Shown here piece by piece: positions 24,920-33,151 of a stretch of 37,997 nt of DNA. The notes beneath the pieces are model-generated. The model did not search any database. It saw only the letters and a list, made by a program, of their open reading frames with translations, and was not told the DNA's origin. This stretch comes from Chitinophagaceae bacterium. GTDB taxonomy: Bacteria; Bacteroidota; Bacteroidia; Chitinophagales; Chitinophagaceae. Position numbers and translations under genes: made by a program. The stretch spans positions 1 through 37,997 of the forward strand of contig SCVK01000344.1 of NCBI GenBank assembly GCA_004297075.1, read 5' to 3'. Numbering within the stretch: the first letter of the stretch is position 1; the number at the start of each line of letters is the position of its first letter.

Positions 24920-27580
24920 TTATCGGATCGGTGGCAGCAATTGATCACCTGTTTCTGTGAATGTTATTTTACCGTTTACCAGTTCTATCAGTTTTGAGCT
25001 ATTGGCGGTTTTGCCTTTGTATGTATTTCCCAGAAAACCGAGTTCTTCGCCATAGGCAGTAAAAGCCACTTTACGCGCCATAGACTGAATTTGCAGATGG
25101 GGTGCAAGATCACTGGATAGTGCTGCTTCAATTTCCCAATCACCTACGCTTATTTTCGTTATTCTTTTTTCGGTGGTAGTTTCTTTGAAACCAATAACAG
25201 CTCCGTTCTTATCCACCTGAATAATGGCAAGAAAACGCAGTTGTTTGTTTTTCTGCCTGTTGGTTGCTTTTACATGCCATTGGGCATTTTCATATTTTTT
25301 GGTCATCATTCCTGTATAATTCCTGTATACGACTGCCGGTACTGCAAAAGTGTCCGTGATATCCCAAGAAAAAGGCGCTGAACTCCATAACCTGCCAACA
25401 CCCCTCCAATCCTCCATCGTAGCGGTAAAGCTGTTATGCACTGTATCCAGCTTCATGTTTTTTAAACTATGGATCAGCCATGACCAGCTTACCTCGTTTT
25501 CTGCCTTTAGCTCATCATAGATTACAATGATACCCGGCTTCAGGAGCACTGTATGACGGTCAAATTTTGATACACCATAATCTTCTTTGGTTTCCTTACT
25601 TTGGTAGGCATTGGCTGCATTACCTTTCATATAAGCCAGTTCTCCGCCCTGCAGAAACCTGCTGAAATAACCGTTCGATTCTACGCTGTAGGGCTGGCCT
25701 TCGCCGTTAATCAGCATGCCATTCATACTTCTGGTATGTTTGCTCCACTTCAGTCTGTGCGGGTCATCCATGGCTACCTTATATCCTGTTCGGTAGAATA
25801 AGCGTTTACCGCCGGCAAGAATGTTGAACGTATTCTGATCGGCGAGGATATGACCGTAGGCGCCGAACGGGCTGCTTCGCATCGTTACCATCACATCATT
25901 TTTTGTATTCGCAGGATTTGTGTGCAGTGCCGCAATACCCGTTTCCCTTGATATATATCCCATCGGAAAATATTTAGGGTTGGCAGCTGCAGGCATGCTG
26001 AGATGACTGGTATACTTCATCCTGAACCATCTTAAAACCAACTCTTTGGCAAGATCTGGTTGTTGCTGCCTGATTAACTGATCTGCATACCAGGCATATT
26101 TTTCGTTCTGCATCAGTTTGGCCATCACTGTTGCAAAAGAGGCATAAGAAGCCGGCGGCTCAAACAGATCTTCGGTATTATCGCCATAACCGTCTGCAGA
26201 AGACAAAGGCGGGAAATGATAGATCAACCAATCTGCCTGCTGTTGATACCAGGGATGTGCTTTCATGAAATCAAACCCGGTATATTGTTTAATGAATGCG
26301 GGTATCTCTACCAATGTTTCCATATTCATCTGGAAATAAGAAGCCCCTTCACCCCAGCCACCGTCTGTGCCTCCCAAAACGGGTGATCGGCCAAGGAACA
26401 ATTCGTAGCCATAGGAAAGCCAGGCCCCTGCCGTTGCTTCATGACCGTATAAAGCCAGGGTTGATTTAAAAAATTCATTCAGTATGAGCTGCCATACATG
26501 TCCGCTCAAAACTTTTGATTCAATATTGTTTACCCAGCTGTTATAAAATTTTGATAGTCGTAGTGCAATAGCTTTTTGCAGAGTCTGCCGCTGGATTGCA
26601 GAAAGATCGTCATAAAACGTATCAAAAACGAGCGCCATATTATACATACACATCCCGTCTGTAAAATCACGCGAGCCCGAAACGCCTTCCGGATCCCATT
26701 TAGCCACTTCCATACCCATGGCAATGGCTTTATCCCTGTATACAATTTTACCTGTGAGCAGGTAGGCCTGGCATAAGGGCAGCACCATTTTATATACATG
26801 GTTGCCAAGCGCTACAATTGCATCAGACAGAATTTTTTTATCCTGCTCGGCATTAAAGCCTTTTACGGCAGGTTGCGCATCTGCTTCCGTATAGATTCCC
26901 CTGCTGAGAGCCCGGTCTGCTTCTGAAAGAATTGTTCTGGCGTCTGGTGTATTTATAAACGCTGTTAGTTTATCCGCTTTGCCATTGGCCAGAATCCGCG
27001 GATGTTCATTGGGAACTGATGCTAAAAATTTTTCGGCCGTAGGAGATACCATAGATACGGCTTTATCTGTAATCCTGAAATGATACACTGCCGACCAGTC
27101 TTTACCTGTAACCTTATAACGCCAATACCAATTACCTGTAGCCAATGCCTGATGCGGATTATACATGGCTCCACTTAGTTTTTCTGCAGTAAGTGTGGCG
27201 CTTTTTTCAAAACTACTACTGGGCGAAAGCTGAACGTCGTAAGTGGCCCGTTTCCCTTTCTGAAAAGGCCAGCGTAACACTGGTGCATTAAAGAACACCT
27301 CAGTTCCATTGGCAGGTATGGGTTCTTCGAGAAACATATTATAGACAGCCTTCTGCTGCGCAGATGAGTTGTTGTTAAAGCCAGCAAGAAAGAAAAAAAC
27401 TACTACTGCCAGACCATACACGTACCGGCGAACAGATCTTGTGTTCCGGGTTTGTACGTTTTTACTATTCCCTGTCAAAAAAGCATTCTGGCTGCAAGTG
27501 ATTATATCTACTTGCTTCTGAAAATCTCCGGAACCCTTTACACCGGGGTTTAGCTGATAAAGTAATTTTCTTTTTTGCAT
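24920..27580 (-). CDS. Secreted heparinase II/III-like polysaccharide lyase (DUF4962 type)
   Basis: Predicted to cleave uronate linkages by beta-elimination. The order is a hydrophobic export segment (about 54-68) ending Ser-Ser-Ala-Gln, a fibronectin-like N-terminal domain (about 80-165), an alpha/alpha toroid (about 190-520, with Ser-Gly-His-Val-Trp-Gln near 358 and Gly-Gly-Trp-Gly-Glu-Gly), and a heparinase II/III beta-sandwich (about 530-800, with Ser-Pro-Phe-Gly-Ala-Tyr-Gly-His-Ile-Leu-Ala-Asp-Gln near 570). Relatives act on glycosaminoglycans, alginate, ulvan or other uronates, so the substrate is open; oligosaccharide lyase and dehydratase are both possible. The leader is oddly long: some 50 residues precede the hydrophobic segment. 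A TTG at codon 35 (27478) is an alternative start. It lies 45 bp from the lacI-type gene. Confidence 0.85.
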   Translation of the reverse strand: MQKRKLLYQLNPGVKGSGDFQKQVDIITCSQNAFLTGNSKNVQTRNTRSVRRYVYGLAVVVFFFLAGFNNNSSAQQKAVYNMFLEEPIPANGTEVFFNAPVLRWPFQKGKRATYDVQLSPSSSFEKSATLTAEKLSGAMYNPHQALATGNWYWRYKVTGKDWSAVYHFRITDKAVSMVSPTAEKFLASVPNEHPRILANGKADKLTAFINTPDARTILSEADRALSRGIYTEADAQPAVKGFNAEQDKKILSDAIVALGNHVYKMVLPLCQAYLLTGKIVYRDKAIAMGMEVAKWDPEGVSGSRDFTDGMCMYNMALVFDTFYDDLSAIQRQTLQKAIALRLSKFYNSWVNNIESKVLSGHVWQLILNEFFKSTLALYGHEATAGAWLSYGYELFLGRSPVLGGTDGGWGEGASYFQMNMETLVEIPAFIKQYTGFDFMKAHPWYQQQADWLIYHFPPLSSADGYGDNTEDLFEPPASYASFATVMAKLMQNEKYAWYADQLIRQQQPDLAKELVLRWFRMKYTSHLSMPAAANPKYFPMGYISRETGIAALHTNPANTKNDVMVTMRSSPFGAYGHILADQNTFNILAGGKRLFYRTGYKVAMDDPHRLKWSKHTRSMNGMLINGEGQPYSVESNGYFSRFLQGGELAYMKGNAANAYQSKETKEDYGVSKFDRHTVLLKPGIIVIYDELKAENEVSWSWLIHSLKNMKLDTVHNSFTATMEDWRGVGRLWSSAPFSWDITDTFAVPAVVYRNYTGMMTKKYENAQWHVKATNRQKNKQLRFLAIIQVDKNGAVIGFKETTTEKRITKISVGDWEIEAALSSDLAPHLQIQSMARKVAFTAYGEELGFLGNTYKGKTANSSKLIELVNGKITFTETGDQLLPPIR

Positions 27581-27625
27581 GAGTTGTCAGGATAGGCAGA
27601 ATAATTCATTTATACCAAGCGGTTA

Positions 27626-28657
27626 CTATTTTTTAATTTTGGGAGAAGACTCCCTGATAATGATCTCAGGTTTAATAATCTCTCCCACTGTCATAGATTG
27701 TTTCTGTTCTTTTTTAATCACTTTTAATAACAGTTCAATCGACTGGATCGCGATTTCCTTAATAGGTTGTGCCGCCACCGTGATGGAAGGAGACAATAGC
27801 CGGAACAGGTCATTATCATCAAAACTAACTACCGCAATATCTGTGGGAATGGTCAGCTTGCATTTCTGTAAAGCATCAATTCCCATCACACCGAGGTAGT
27901 TGGTGGCAAAAAACAAAGCATCCAGCTGGGGATTGGCTTTTACGTATCGGGTAATGGTTTTGATAATCTTCTCTTCGCTGTCAGAAAAATTTACTTTCAG
28001 GATTGATTTGGCCGGAACGGTAAGTTTTGCATCTGTCATCGCCTGCTGAAATCCTTTTTCTCTTTCTGTCATCATCGACATTTCGCTGAAGATGGAAATA
28101 AAACCGATCTTTTGATACCCGTTATCGATAAGATGACGGGTAAGATTATAGCTACCTGAATAATTATCGAGTATTACATAATTGGTTTCCACATCAGGAA
28201 TTAACCTGTCTATGAGTACAAAGGGAACATTTTCCTTTTTCAGCTTCAGGATCTCTTCGCGGATACCCTGTGTGGCCGTAATGATATATCCATCTACAGA
28301 ACTGTTTCGCATTTTATTGATCAGCTGACGTGCTGTATCATCATTATTTTCGGTGCTGCTGAAAAAGACACTGTACCCGTTTTTATTGGCTTCTACTTCA
28401 ATGATCTTGGCAATATTTCCGAAAAAATAGTTCCCGATATCTTCTACAATAAGTCCAATGGTTTTGGACTTGCCGGTTCGTAACATTCTGGCAGCACTGT
28501 TGGGATTAAAGCCTCTTTTTTTGATAAGGTCACGCACTTTTTTTTCCGTAGCCGGACTGATACCCATTTCGGCACTTTTCCCGTTGATCACAAATGAAAC
28601 CGTTGTGATCGAGGTATTGAGTTCCTGGGCTATATCTTTCATTGAAATTTTCTTCAT
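27626..28657 (-). CDS. LacI-family transcriptional regulator
   Basis: A 343-residue LacI/GalR-type regulator: N-terminal helix-turn-helix (Met-Lys-Asp-Ile-Ala-Gln-Glu-Leu ... Thr-Thr-Val-Ser-Phe-Val-Ile-Asn-Gly), a hinge (Asn-Ser-Ala-Ala-Arg-Met-Leu-Arg-Thr-Gly), and a periplasmic-binding-protein-like sensor domain (Ile-Gly-Leu-Ile-Val-Glu-Asp-Ile; Ala-Val-Val-Ser-Phe-Asp-Asp-Asn-Asp-Leu). The frame opens at a TTG (28672); the ATG at 28657 directly before the HTH is preferred. It sits inside the operon, 21 bp after the GH92 stop, and probably senses a mono- or oligosaccharide product. The candidate operators near 36239 and 36267 have the AT-rich, CG-centred palindrome form typical of this family. 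PULs more often use SusR, hybrid two-component or ECF sigma/anti-sigma regulators, none of which is present here. Confidence 0.95.
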   Translation of the reverse strand: MKKISMKDIAQELNTSITTVSFVINGKSAEMGISPATEKKVRDLIKKRGFNPNSAARMLRTGKSKTIGLIVEDIGNYFFGNIAKIIEVEANKNGYSVFFSSTENNDDTARQLINKMRNSSVDGYIITATQGIREEILKLKKENVPFVLIDRLIPDVETNYVILDNYSGSYNLTRHLIDNGYQKIGFISIFSEMSMMTEREKGFQQAMTDAKLTVPAKSILKVNFSDSEEKIIKTITRYVKANPQLDALFFATNYLGVMGIDALQKCKLTIPTDIAVVSFDDNDLFRLLSPSITVAAQPIKEIAIQSIELLLKVIKKEQKQSMTVGEIIKPEIIIRESSPKIKK

Positions 28658-28678
28658 AGGAATTGTTTTCAATTTCTT

Positions 28679-31066
28679 TTATTTAGAACCCGACATGGAA
28701 GGTGGTGCTTTGCCCAGATCGCTGCCCCATAACTCGTTAGGCCTTGCATCCATGTCGAGCACCAGTTTTCCACCCTTCACCAGCGTATCATGCAGAAACC
28801 AGGGTTGGTTCCAGGATATTCCGTTCAGGCTCGCTTTCCGGATGTATACATTGCCCGGCGCGTTGTTTCTCGCTACTATCACAAATTCTTTTCCCGGATA
28901 ATATCTGGGATCAAGTTTAATGGTGATCTTATTGAAAACAGGACTACTGATCTCATAAAAAGGTTTTTCGGAAGTACCGCCGTTCGTAGAGAAAAGTCCG
29001 ATTTTAAGTAAGACCGCCAGTGACCCCATCAGGCCCTGGTCTTCATCGCCACTATATCCTTTCTGCGGAGAGATGCCACTGTATACTGAATCAATCAATT
29101 GGCGGGTCCAGTATTGTGTTAACCAGGGTTTTCCCGCATAGTTGAACAGGAAAGGCGTTTGCATACAGGGCTGGTTACCGTAATTGATATACACTCTTCG
29201 CAGTAATTCCTGGTCGGTCGGATTCTCTGATTTACCCGAAACAAAACTGTGGGTTCTGGCTTCGAGAAAAGAGCGGTTCAGTTTATTGGTAAAAACTTCT
29301 GCTCCACCCATCATGTTTATCAATCCTTTTACATCATGCGGCACCCACCAGGTGTATTGGGCTGCATTTCCTTCTTCAAACCCATGTTCATACTGCAGGA
29401 TATCAATTGGCTGGTTCCATTTTCCCTCGCGGTTACGTGTCCACATCCATCCGGTATCTTTGTTAAATACATTCTGGTAGTTCAACGCCCGTTTGCTGAA
29501 TAACTCATAGTCTTCTTTTTTACCCAGCACTTTGGCCATCTGTGCCAGTGCATAATCCTGGTAAGCATATTCCAGTGTCTGGGTAGCACCATCCATATGG
29601 AATCCGTATTTGATCTTACTGAGCGGATAAGGCACATATCCCAGCTCCATATATTCTTCAATCCCACCACCTTTAAAAGTAGTGTGCTCATACCCTACCT
29701 TACTCATCATGCCACCCGGAAAATGATCTTTGCGCATACCCTCGTAAGCTTTGGCAATATCAAATCCCCTGATGCCTTTCAGGTAAGCACTCACAATAAA
29801 GGGAGTAGTGGCAGCTCCCGTCATTACATAGGTATAATTGCCGCCGGATGGACCGCGGGGTATCAGCCCGCCATCATCATACATTAATAAAAGCGAGTTG
29901 ATGAACGATTCTGTCACTTCGGGATACACGAGGTGCCACAAAGTGTTCAGCGACCATTGTGCACCCCAAAAAGAATCAGAATTGTATTCATTGAATTTTG
30001 GCTTACCGTTTGCACCCAGCGGAACCTGGCGCTTACGGGGTTGTGTCCCTGTATTGTCGATGTAGGTGCCGCTGGCATCACTCACAATTCTCCGTCCCTG
30101 CAGTGCATGCCAGAGATCAGTATAAAAACGTCTTTGTTCGGTAAGGGTACCTCCTTCTACCTGTATTCTGCTGAGCCATTCGTTCCACTCGTTGGATGAT
30201 TCTTTTACGATGCGGTTAAAATCCCAATGTGGTAATTCAGCCTGCATATTCTTTCTGGCCTCTTCAATACTTACGTAAGAGATGGCTACTTTCATCTGTC
30301 TTACTTCATTGGCTGTGGTGGCAAAACTTACATAGACACCGTTGTGCGAACCAGATACCTGTTCCTGCACACCGGTCAGTTTACCATCCTGCCAGCCGTT
30401 GAACGACTCGAAGGGTTTATCAAAATCGGTAACAAAATAAACGGTAATGGGTTTGGGTCGGCGAATGGTTGCTGCCATTGTTACTTCTCCCTCTATCGAC
30501 TGATTACTTATTTTTTTCACGCGGGCACTCTGTGTTTCGGAAGAACCGAGCATGGTGGTGAAATCGAAAAGGATATGACTGGCCGCCGATTTTGGATACG
30601 TGTATTTATGAAATCCTACGCGGGTGGTTGAACTGAGTTCTGCTGTAACCCCATAATCTTTCAGTACTACTTTATGATAACCCGGTCTGGCAATCTCCTG
30701 CTGGTGCGAATAACTGGAGCCATAATTGTCGGGACCCAGCTGTCCTTTGAACACGCCCGTAGTAGGCAGTACCGGAATCCCGGAAAGCTCCCAGCAATGA
30801 ATATGGCTGAATACCTTGATGGTATCCTCGTTGTAGCGGTAACCGGTATTCCAGGTGCCCTTGAGTACCATATCCGGACTCAGGTTTACCATTCCGAACG
30901 GACGCGAAGCCGAACTAAAATAAAAAAATCTGGAATGGGCGGCATCTACCATCGGTTCTACCAGGTCTACAAAACGGGGCTTGGGTTTGCTAACGCCTTG
31001 TGCAGAAGAGACTGCACCCTGTAAAAGGAACAGCGAAACCAATAAGGCAATTTTACTGCATCTCAT
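28679..31066 (-). CDS. Secreted GH92-family glycosidase (probable alpha-mannosidase)
   Basis: A 795-residue GH92 protein with a signal peptide ending Ser-Ser-Ala-Gln (residue 23). GH92 enzymes are calcium-dependent exo-alpha-mannosidases. The catalytic-acid motif Glu-Glu-Gly-Asn-Ala-Ala-Gln-Tyr-Thr-Trp-Trp-Val-Pro-His-Asp is intact (Glu565), and the acidic cluster Gly-Asp-Glu-Asp-Gln-Gly (Asp674, Asp676) lies 111 residues beyond it, the spacing I recall for the characterised enzyme Bt3990. The Gly-Asn-Glu-Pro motif common in GH92 reads Gly-Asn-Gln-Pro here (Gln632). First enzyme after susD; a terminator-like hairpin lies between them, and the 133 bp between hairpin and ATG may carry its own promoter, though none is clear. 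The activity could be on a mannose-type residue or an unusual sugar, given the altered motif. Confidence 0.88.
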   Translation of the reverse strand: MRCSKIALLVSLFLLQGAVSSAQGVSKPKPRFVDLVEPMVDAAHSRFFYFSSASRPFGMVNLSPDMVLKGTWNTGYRYNEDTIKVFSHIHCWELSGIPVLPTTGVFKGQLGPDNYGSSYSHQQEIARPGYHKVVLKDYGVTAELSSTTRVGFHKYTYPKSAASHILFDFTTMLGSSETQSARVKKISNQSIEGEVTMAATIRRPKPITVYFVTDFDKPFESFNGWQDGKLTGVQEQVSGSHNGVYVSFATTANEVRQMKVAISYVSIEEARKNMQAELPHWDFNRIVKESSNEWNEWLSRIQVEGGTLTEQRRFYTDLWHALQGRRIVSDASGTYIDNTGTQPRKRQVPLGANGKPKFNEYNSDSFWGAQWSLNTLWHLVYPEVTESFINSLLLMYDDGGLIPRGPSGGNYTYVMTGAATTPFIVSAYLKGIRGFDIAKAYEGMRKDHFPGGMMSKVGYEHTTFKGGGIEEYMELGYVPYPLSKIKYGFHMDGATQTLEYAYQDYALAQMAKVLGKKEDYELFSKRALNYQNVFNKDTGWMWTRNREGKWNQPIDILQYEHGFEEGNAAQYTWWVPHDVKGLINMMGGAEVFTNKLNRSFLEARTHSFVSGKSENPTDQELLRRVYINYGNQPCMQTPFLFNYAGKPWLTQYWTRQLIDSVYSGISPQKGYSGDEDQGLMGSLAVLLKIGLFSTNGGTSEKPFYEISSPVFNKITIKLDPRYYPGKEFVIVARNNAPGNVYIRKASLNGISWNQPWFLHDTLVKGGKLVLDMDARPNELWGSDLGKAPPSMSGSK

Positions 31067-31199
31067 AAGAGGATACTTTTCTGGAAAAATGATTGAAAAG
31101 ATTACTAAACTATTGGAATCGGTTACACAAAATGCGCTGCAACCCAGATCACTATCAGGTACGTATAACCATACTATACACCAGTTTCACAGGTAAAGA

Positions 31200-31250
31200 A
31201 AAAGGACCTGTTCAGCAACAGGAGACATATCCCACTGAACAGATCCTTTT
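31200..31250 (-). terminator. Terminator/attenuator hairpin after susD
   Basis: On the minus strand an inverted repeat starts 11 bp after the susD stop. Inner arms 31208-31215 and 31235-31242 pair perfectly over 8 bp (CTGTTCAG/CTGAACAG). One mismatch follows, then outer arms 31200-31206 and 31244-31250 pair over 7 bp (AAAAGGA/TCCTTTT). The loop is 19 nt and a T-rich run leads out of the stem on the minus strand. It probably lowers read-through so that susC/susD are made in excess over the enzymes. Confidence 0.7.
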
Positions 31251-31261
31251 ACCAACAACCA

Positions 31262-33130
31262 TTAATAACCAGGATTCTGTGACATAGCAGGATACGACAA
31301 GTCTATCTCACTCTGTGGAATCGGTCTTAAATAATGTATGTCTTTGATGCTGTTGCTCTTCTTGGCCCATGGGTTGAACCTCAACACGCGCTCAATCAGT
31401 TTGCCCGTTCTCTTCAGATCAAACCACCTGTCGTATTCACCCAGCAGTTCCCTGGCTCTTTCATCTAAAATCAGGTCAACAGAAATATTGGCAGCAGTAG
31501 CACGGTAAGAAACGGCAGCCTGCGATTTGATATCTTCCGGTGCCTGTGCACATTTAGGATCAGCACCGGCAGTGGTCAGCGCACGGTCGAGCACTTTGTT
31601 ATAGTACACTTCCGCACCACCTAATTTACCACCGGTAGCACCTTTTACAATGGCTTCGGCTGCAATCAGGTAAGCTTCTGCGGCACGGAAAACAGATTCG
31701 TTAAAGGTTCCGTAAGCATCACCGTAAGGAATGCCCGGCTGCCAGAACTTCCACATGTTGGGTTCGCCGGCAGGCAGATTGGTAACCGACACACCTCCCA
31801 CAATCGCATATCCACCACCCCACTCATCGCAGTTAATAACAGAGTATTTACGCGTACCTCCCACATCAACACCTCTTTCAGCGGAAGTAGTGGCAGGTCT
31901 GTTCCATGGACGATAATAAACAACTGTATCGCCCGCTTTGAAATCTACTTTTACGGTTGTATTATTTTTGATAGGTAAAAATCCGGTTACAGGTAACAAG
32001 GCATAACCCACATCCAGAAAATTATGGTCATAACGTGAATCTATCTGGGGATCATACATACGGTAGATAGCTGCACCCAACGGGTAAATAGGTTGCGAAC
32101 GATTATAATCACTGGTTCTTCCCTTGGTACCGGGAAAACCTTCGCCACCACCGCCAAATACAGAATGCAGGTTATTACCACCCGCCGCATCCTGTGTAAA
32201 AGCAGGATCGGTTTTATTGGTGAGTACATCAGCGTTCCACTGAATAGAAAAAATGATCTCGGCATTTTTATCATTCTGTGCACCGGTATACTGTGTTAAC
32301 GGATTTTCGGAGCGTACCGGGAACAGGTCTTTGTATTTCGCAGCCAGTGGATACGCAGTGATTACTTTATCAGCATATTGCAGGGCTGAATTAAAATCCG
32401 CCGGTGTACCACCTAATGCATTCTTAAAGTTCCAGCCTCGTGTCAGGTAAACCTTAGACAACAAGAACTGTGCTGCACCTTTAGTTACTCTTCCATAATC
32501 AGAAGCAACGGCCGGCAGACTGGCCTCGGCCTCCAGCAGATCACTGATGATCTGTTTGTAAATATCAGCAGAAGGAACTCTTTTGGCTTCTTTACTCGCA
32601 CCTTGTGTTTCTGTTAACGGCATCGGAACATCTCCCCACTGCTGCACCAGGTAGAAATAAGATAAGGCACGCAGGAACTTGGCTTCAGAAACCCTCGTAG
32701 CTTTTAAGGCATCCGTCATACCGCTAACACCTGGCGCACGGGTAATGGCTGTGTTGGTACGGCCGATCTCTGCATAGAGAAAGGTCCAGAGCGTACCAAG
32801 ATCAGCGAGAGACCCATTCAGCCCCACATCGTACTGGTTCAGCGAACCGGCATTGGCGGGCGCTGTGGCAAACTTGGGATCGTTATAACCACCTGGGTAA
32901 AACAGGTCGGTACCATTCAGCACCAGCGATCTTGCCTGGTGGATATTCCGCAATAAAGGGTAACAGGATTTCACCAGGTCATCAAAACCCGTGGCTGTTT
33001 TATAATACACATCCGTTGTAAGTGTAGATACCGGATTCTCATTCAGAAAATCCTTTTTGCAGCCCGTACCCAAAACACCCGCAAAAGCGAAGGTGATGAC
33101 TGCATTCCGTATATTAAATATTGATTTCAT
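31262..33130 (-). CDS. SusD-like surface glycan-binding lipoprotein
   Basis: A 622-residue SusD/RagB-type protein, the lipidated outer-membrane partner of SusC that captures oligosaccharides. The N-terminus ends in Gly-Thr-Gly-Cys (Cys24), followed by Lys-Lys-Asp-Phe-Leu-Asn-Glu. TPR-type helices (Ala-Lys-Phe-Leu-Arg-Ala-Leu-Ser-Tyr-Phe-Tyr-Leu-Val; Lys-Val-Tyr-Leu-Thr-Arg) and the C-terminal Asp-Glu-Arg-Ala-Arg-Glu-Leu-Leu-Gly-Glu motif are typical. It is longer than many SusD proteins (about 500-570), with the extra length in the middle. It follows susC by 21 bp and ends 11 bp before the hairpin at 31200-31250. Confidence 0.96.
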   Translation of the reverse strand: MKSIFNIRNAVITFAFAGVLGTGCKKDFLNENPVSTLTTDVYYKTATGFDDLVKSCYPLLRNIHQARSLVLNGTDLFYPGGYNDPKFATAPANAGSLNQYDVGLNGSLADLGTLWTFLYAEIGRTNTAITRAPGVSGMTDALKATRVSEAKFLRALSYFYLVQQWGDVPMPLTETQGASKEAKRVPSADIYKQIISDLLEAEASLPAVASDYGRVTKGAAQFLLSKVYLTRGWNFKNALGGTPADFNSALQYADKVITAYPLAAKYKDLFPVRSENPLTQYTGAQNDKNAEIIFSIQWNADVLTNKTDPAFTQDAAGGNNLHSVFGGGGEGFPGTKGRTSDYNRSQPIYPLGAAIYRMYDPQIDSRYDHNFLDVGYALLPVTGFLPIKNNTTVKVDFKAGDTVVYYRPWNRPATTSAERGVDVGGTRKYSVINCDEWGGGYAIVGGVSVTNLPAGEPNMWKFWQPGIPYGDAYGTFNESVFRAAEAYLIAAEAIVKGATGGKLGGAEVYYNKVLDRALTTAGADPKCAQAPEDIKSQAAVSYRATAANISVDLILDERARELLGEYDRWFDLKRTGKLIERVLRFNPWAKKSNSIKDIHYLRPIPQSEIDLSYPAMSQNPGY

Positions 33131-33151
33131 AATGATAAGTTTTGATGAAGT

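Noticed and set aside
28658-28672. Upstream TTG start for the LacI-type protein
   Set aside because: The ATG at 28657 directly precedes the helix-turn-helix, as is usual in the family.
31067-31199. Separate promoter for the GH92 gene after the susD hairpin
   Set aside because: Looked for TTTG and TAnnTTTG with 19-21 bp spacing on the minus strand; only poorly spaced, mismatched candidates, so not listed.
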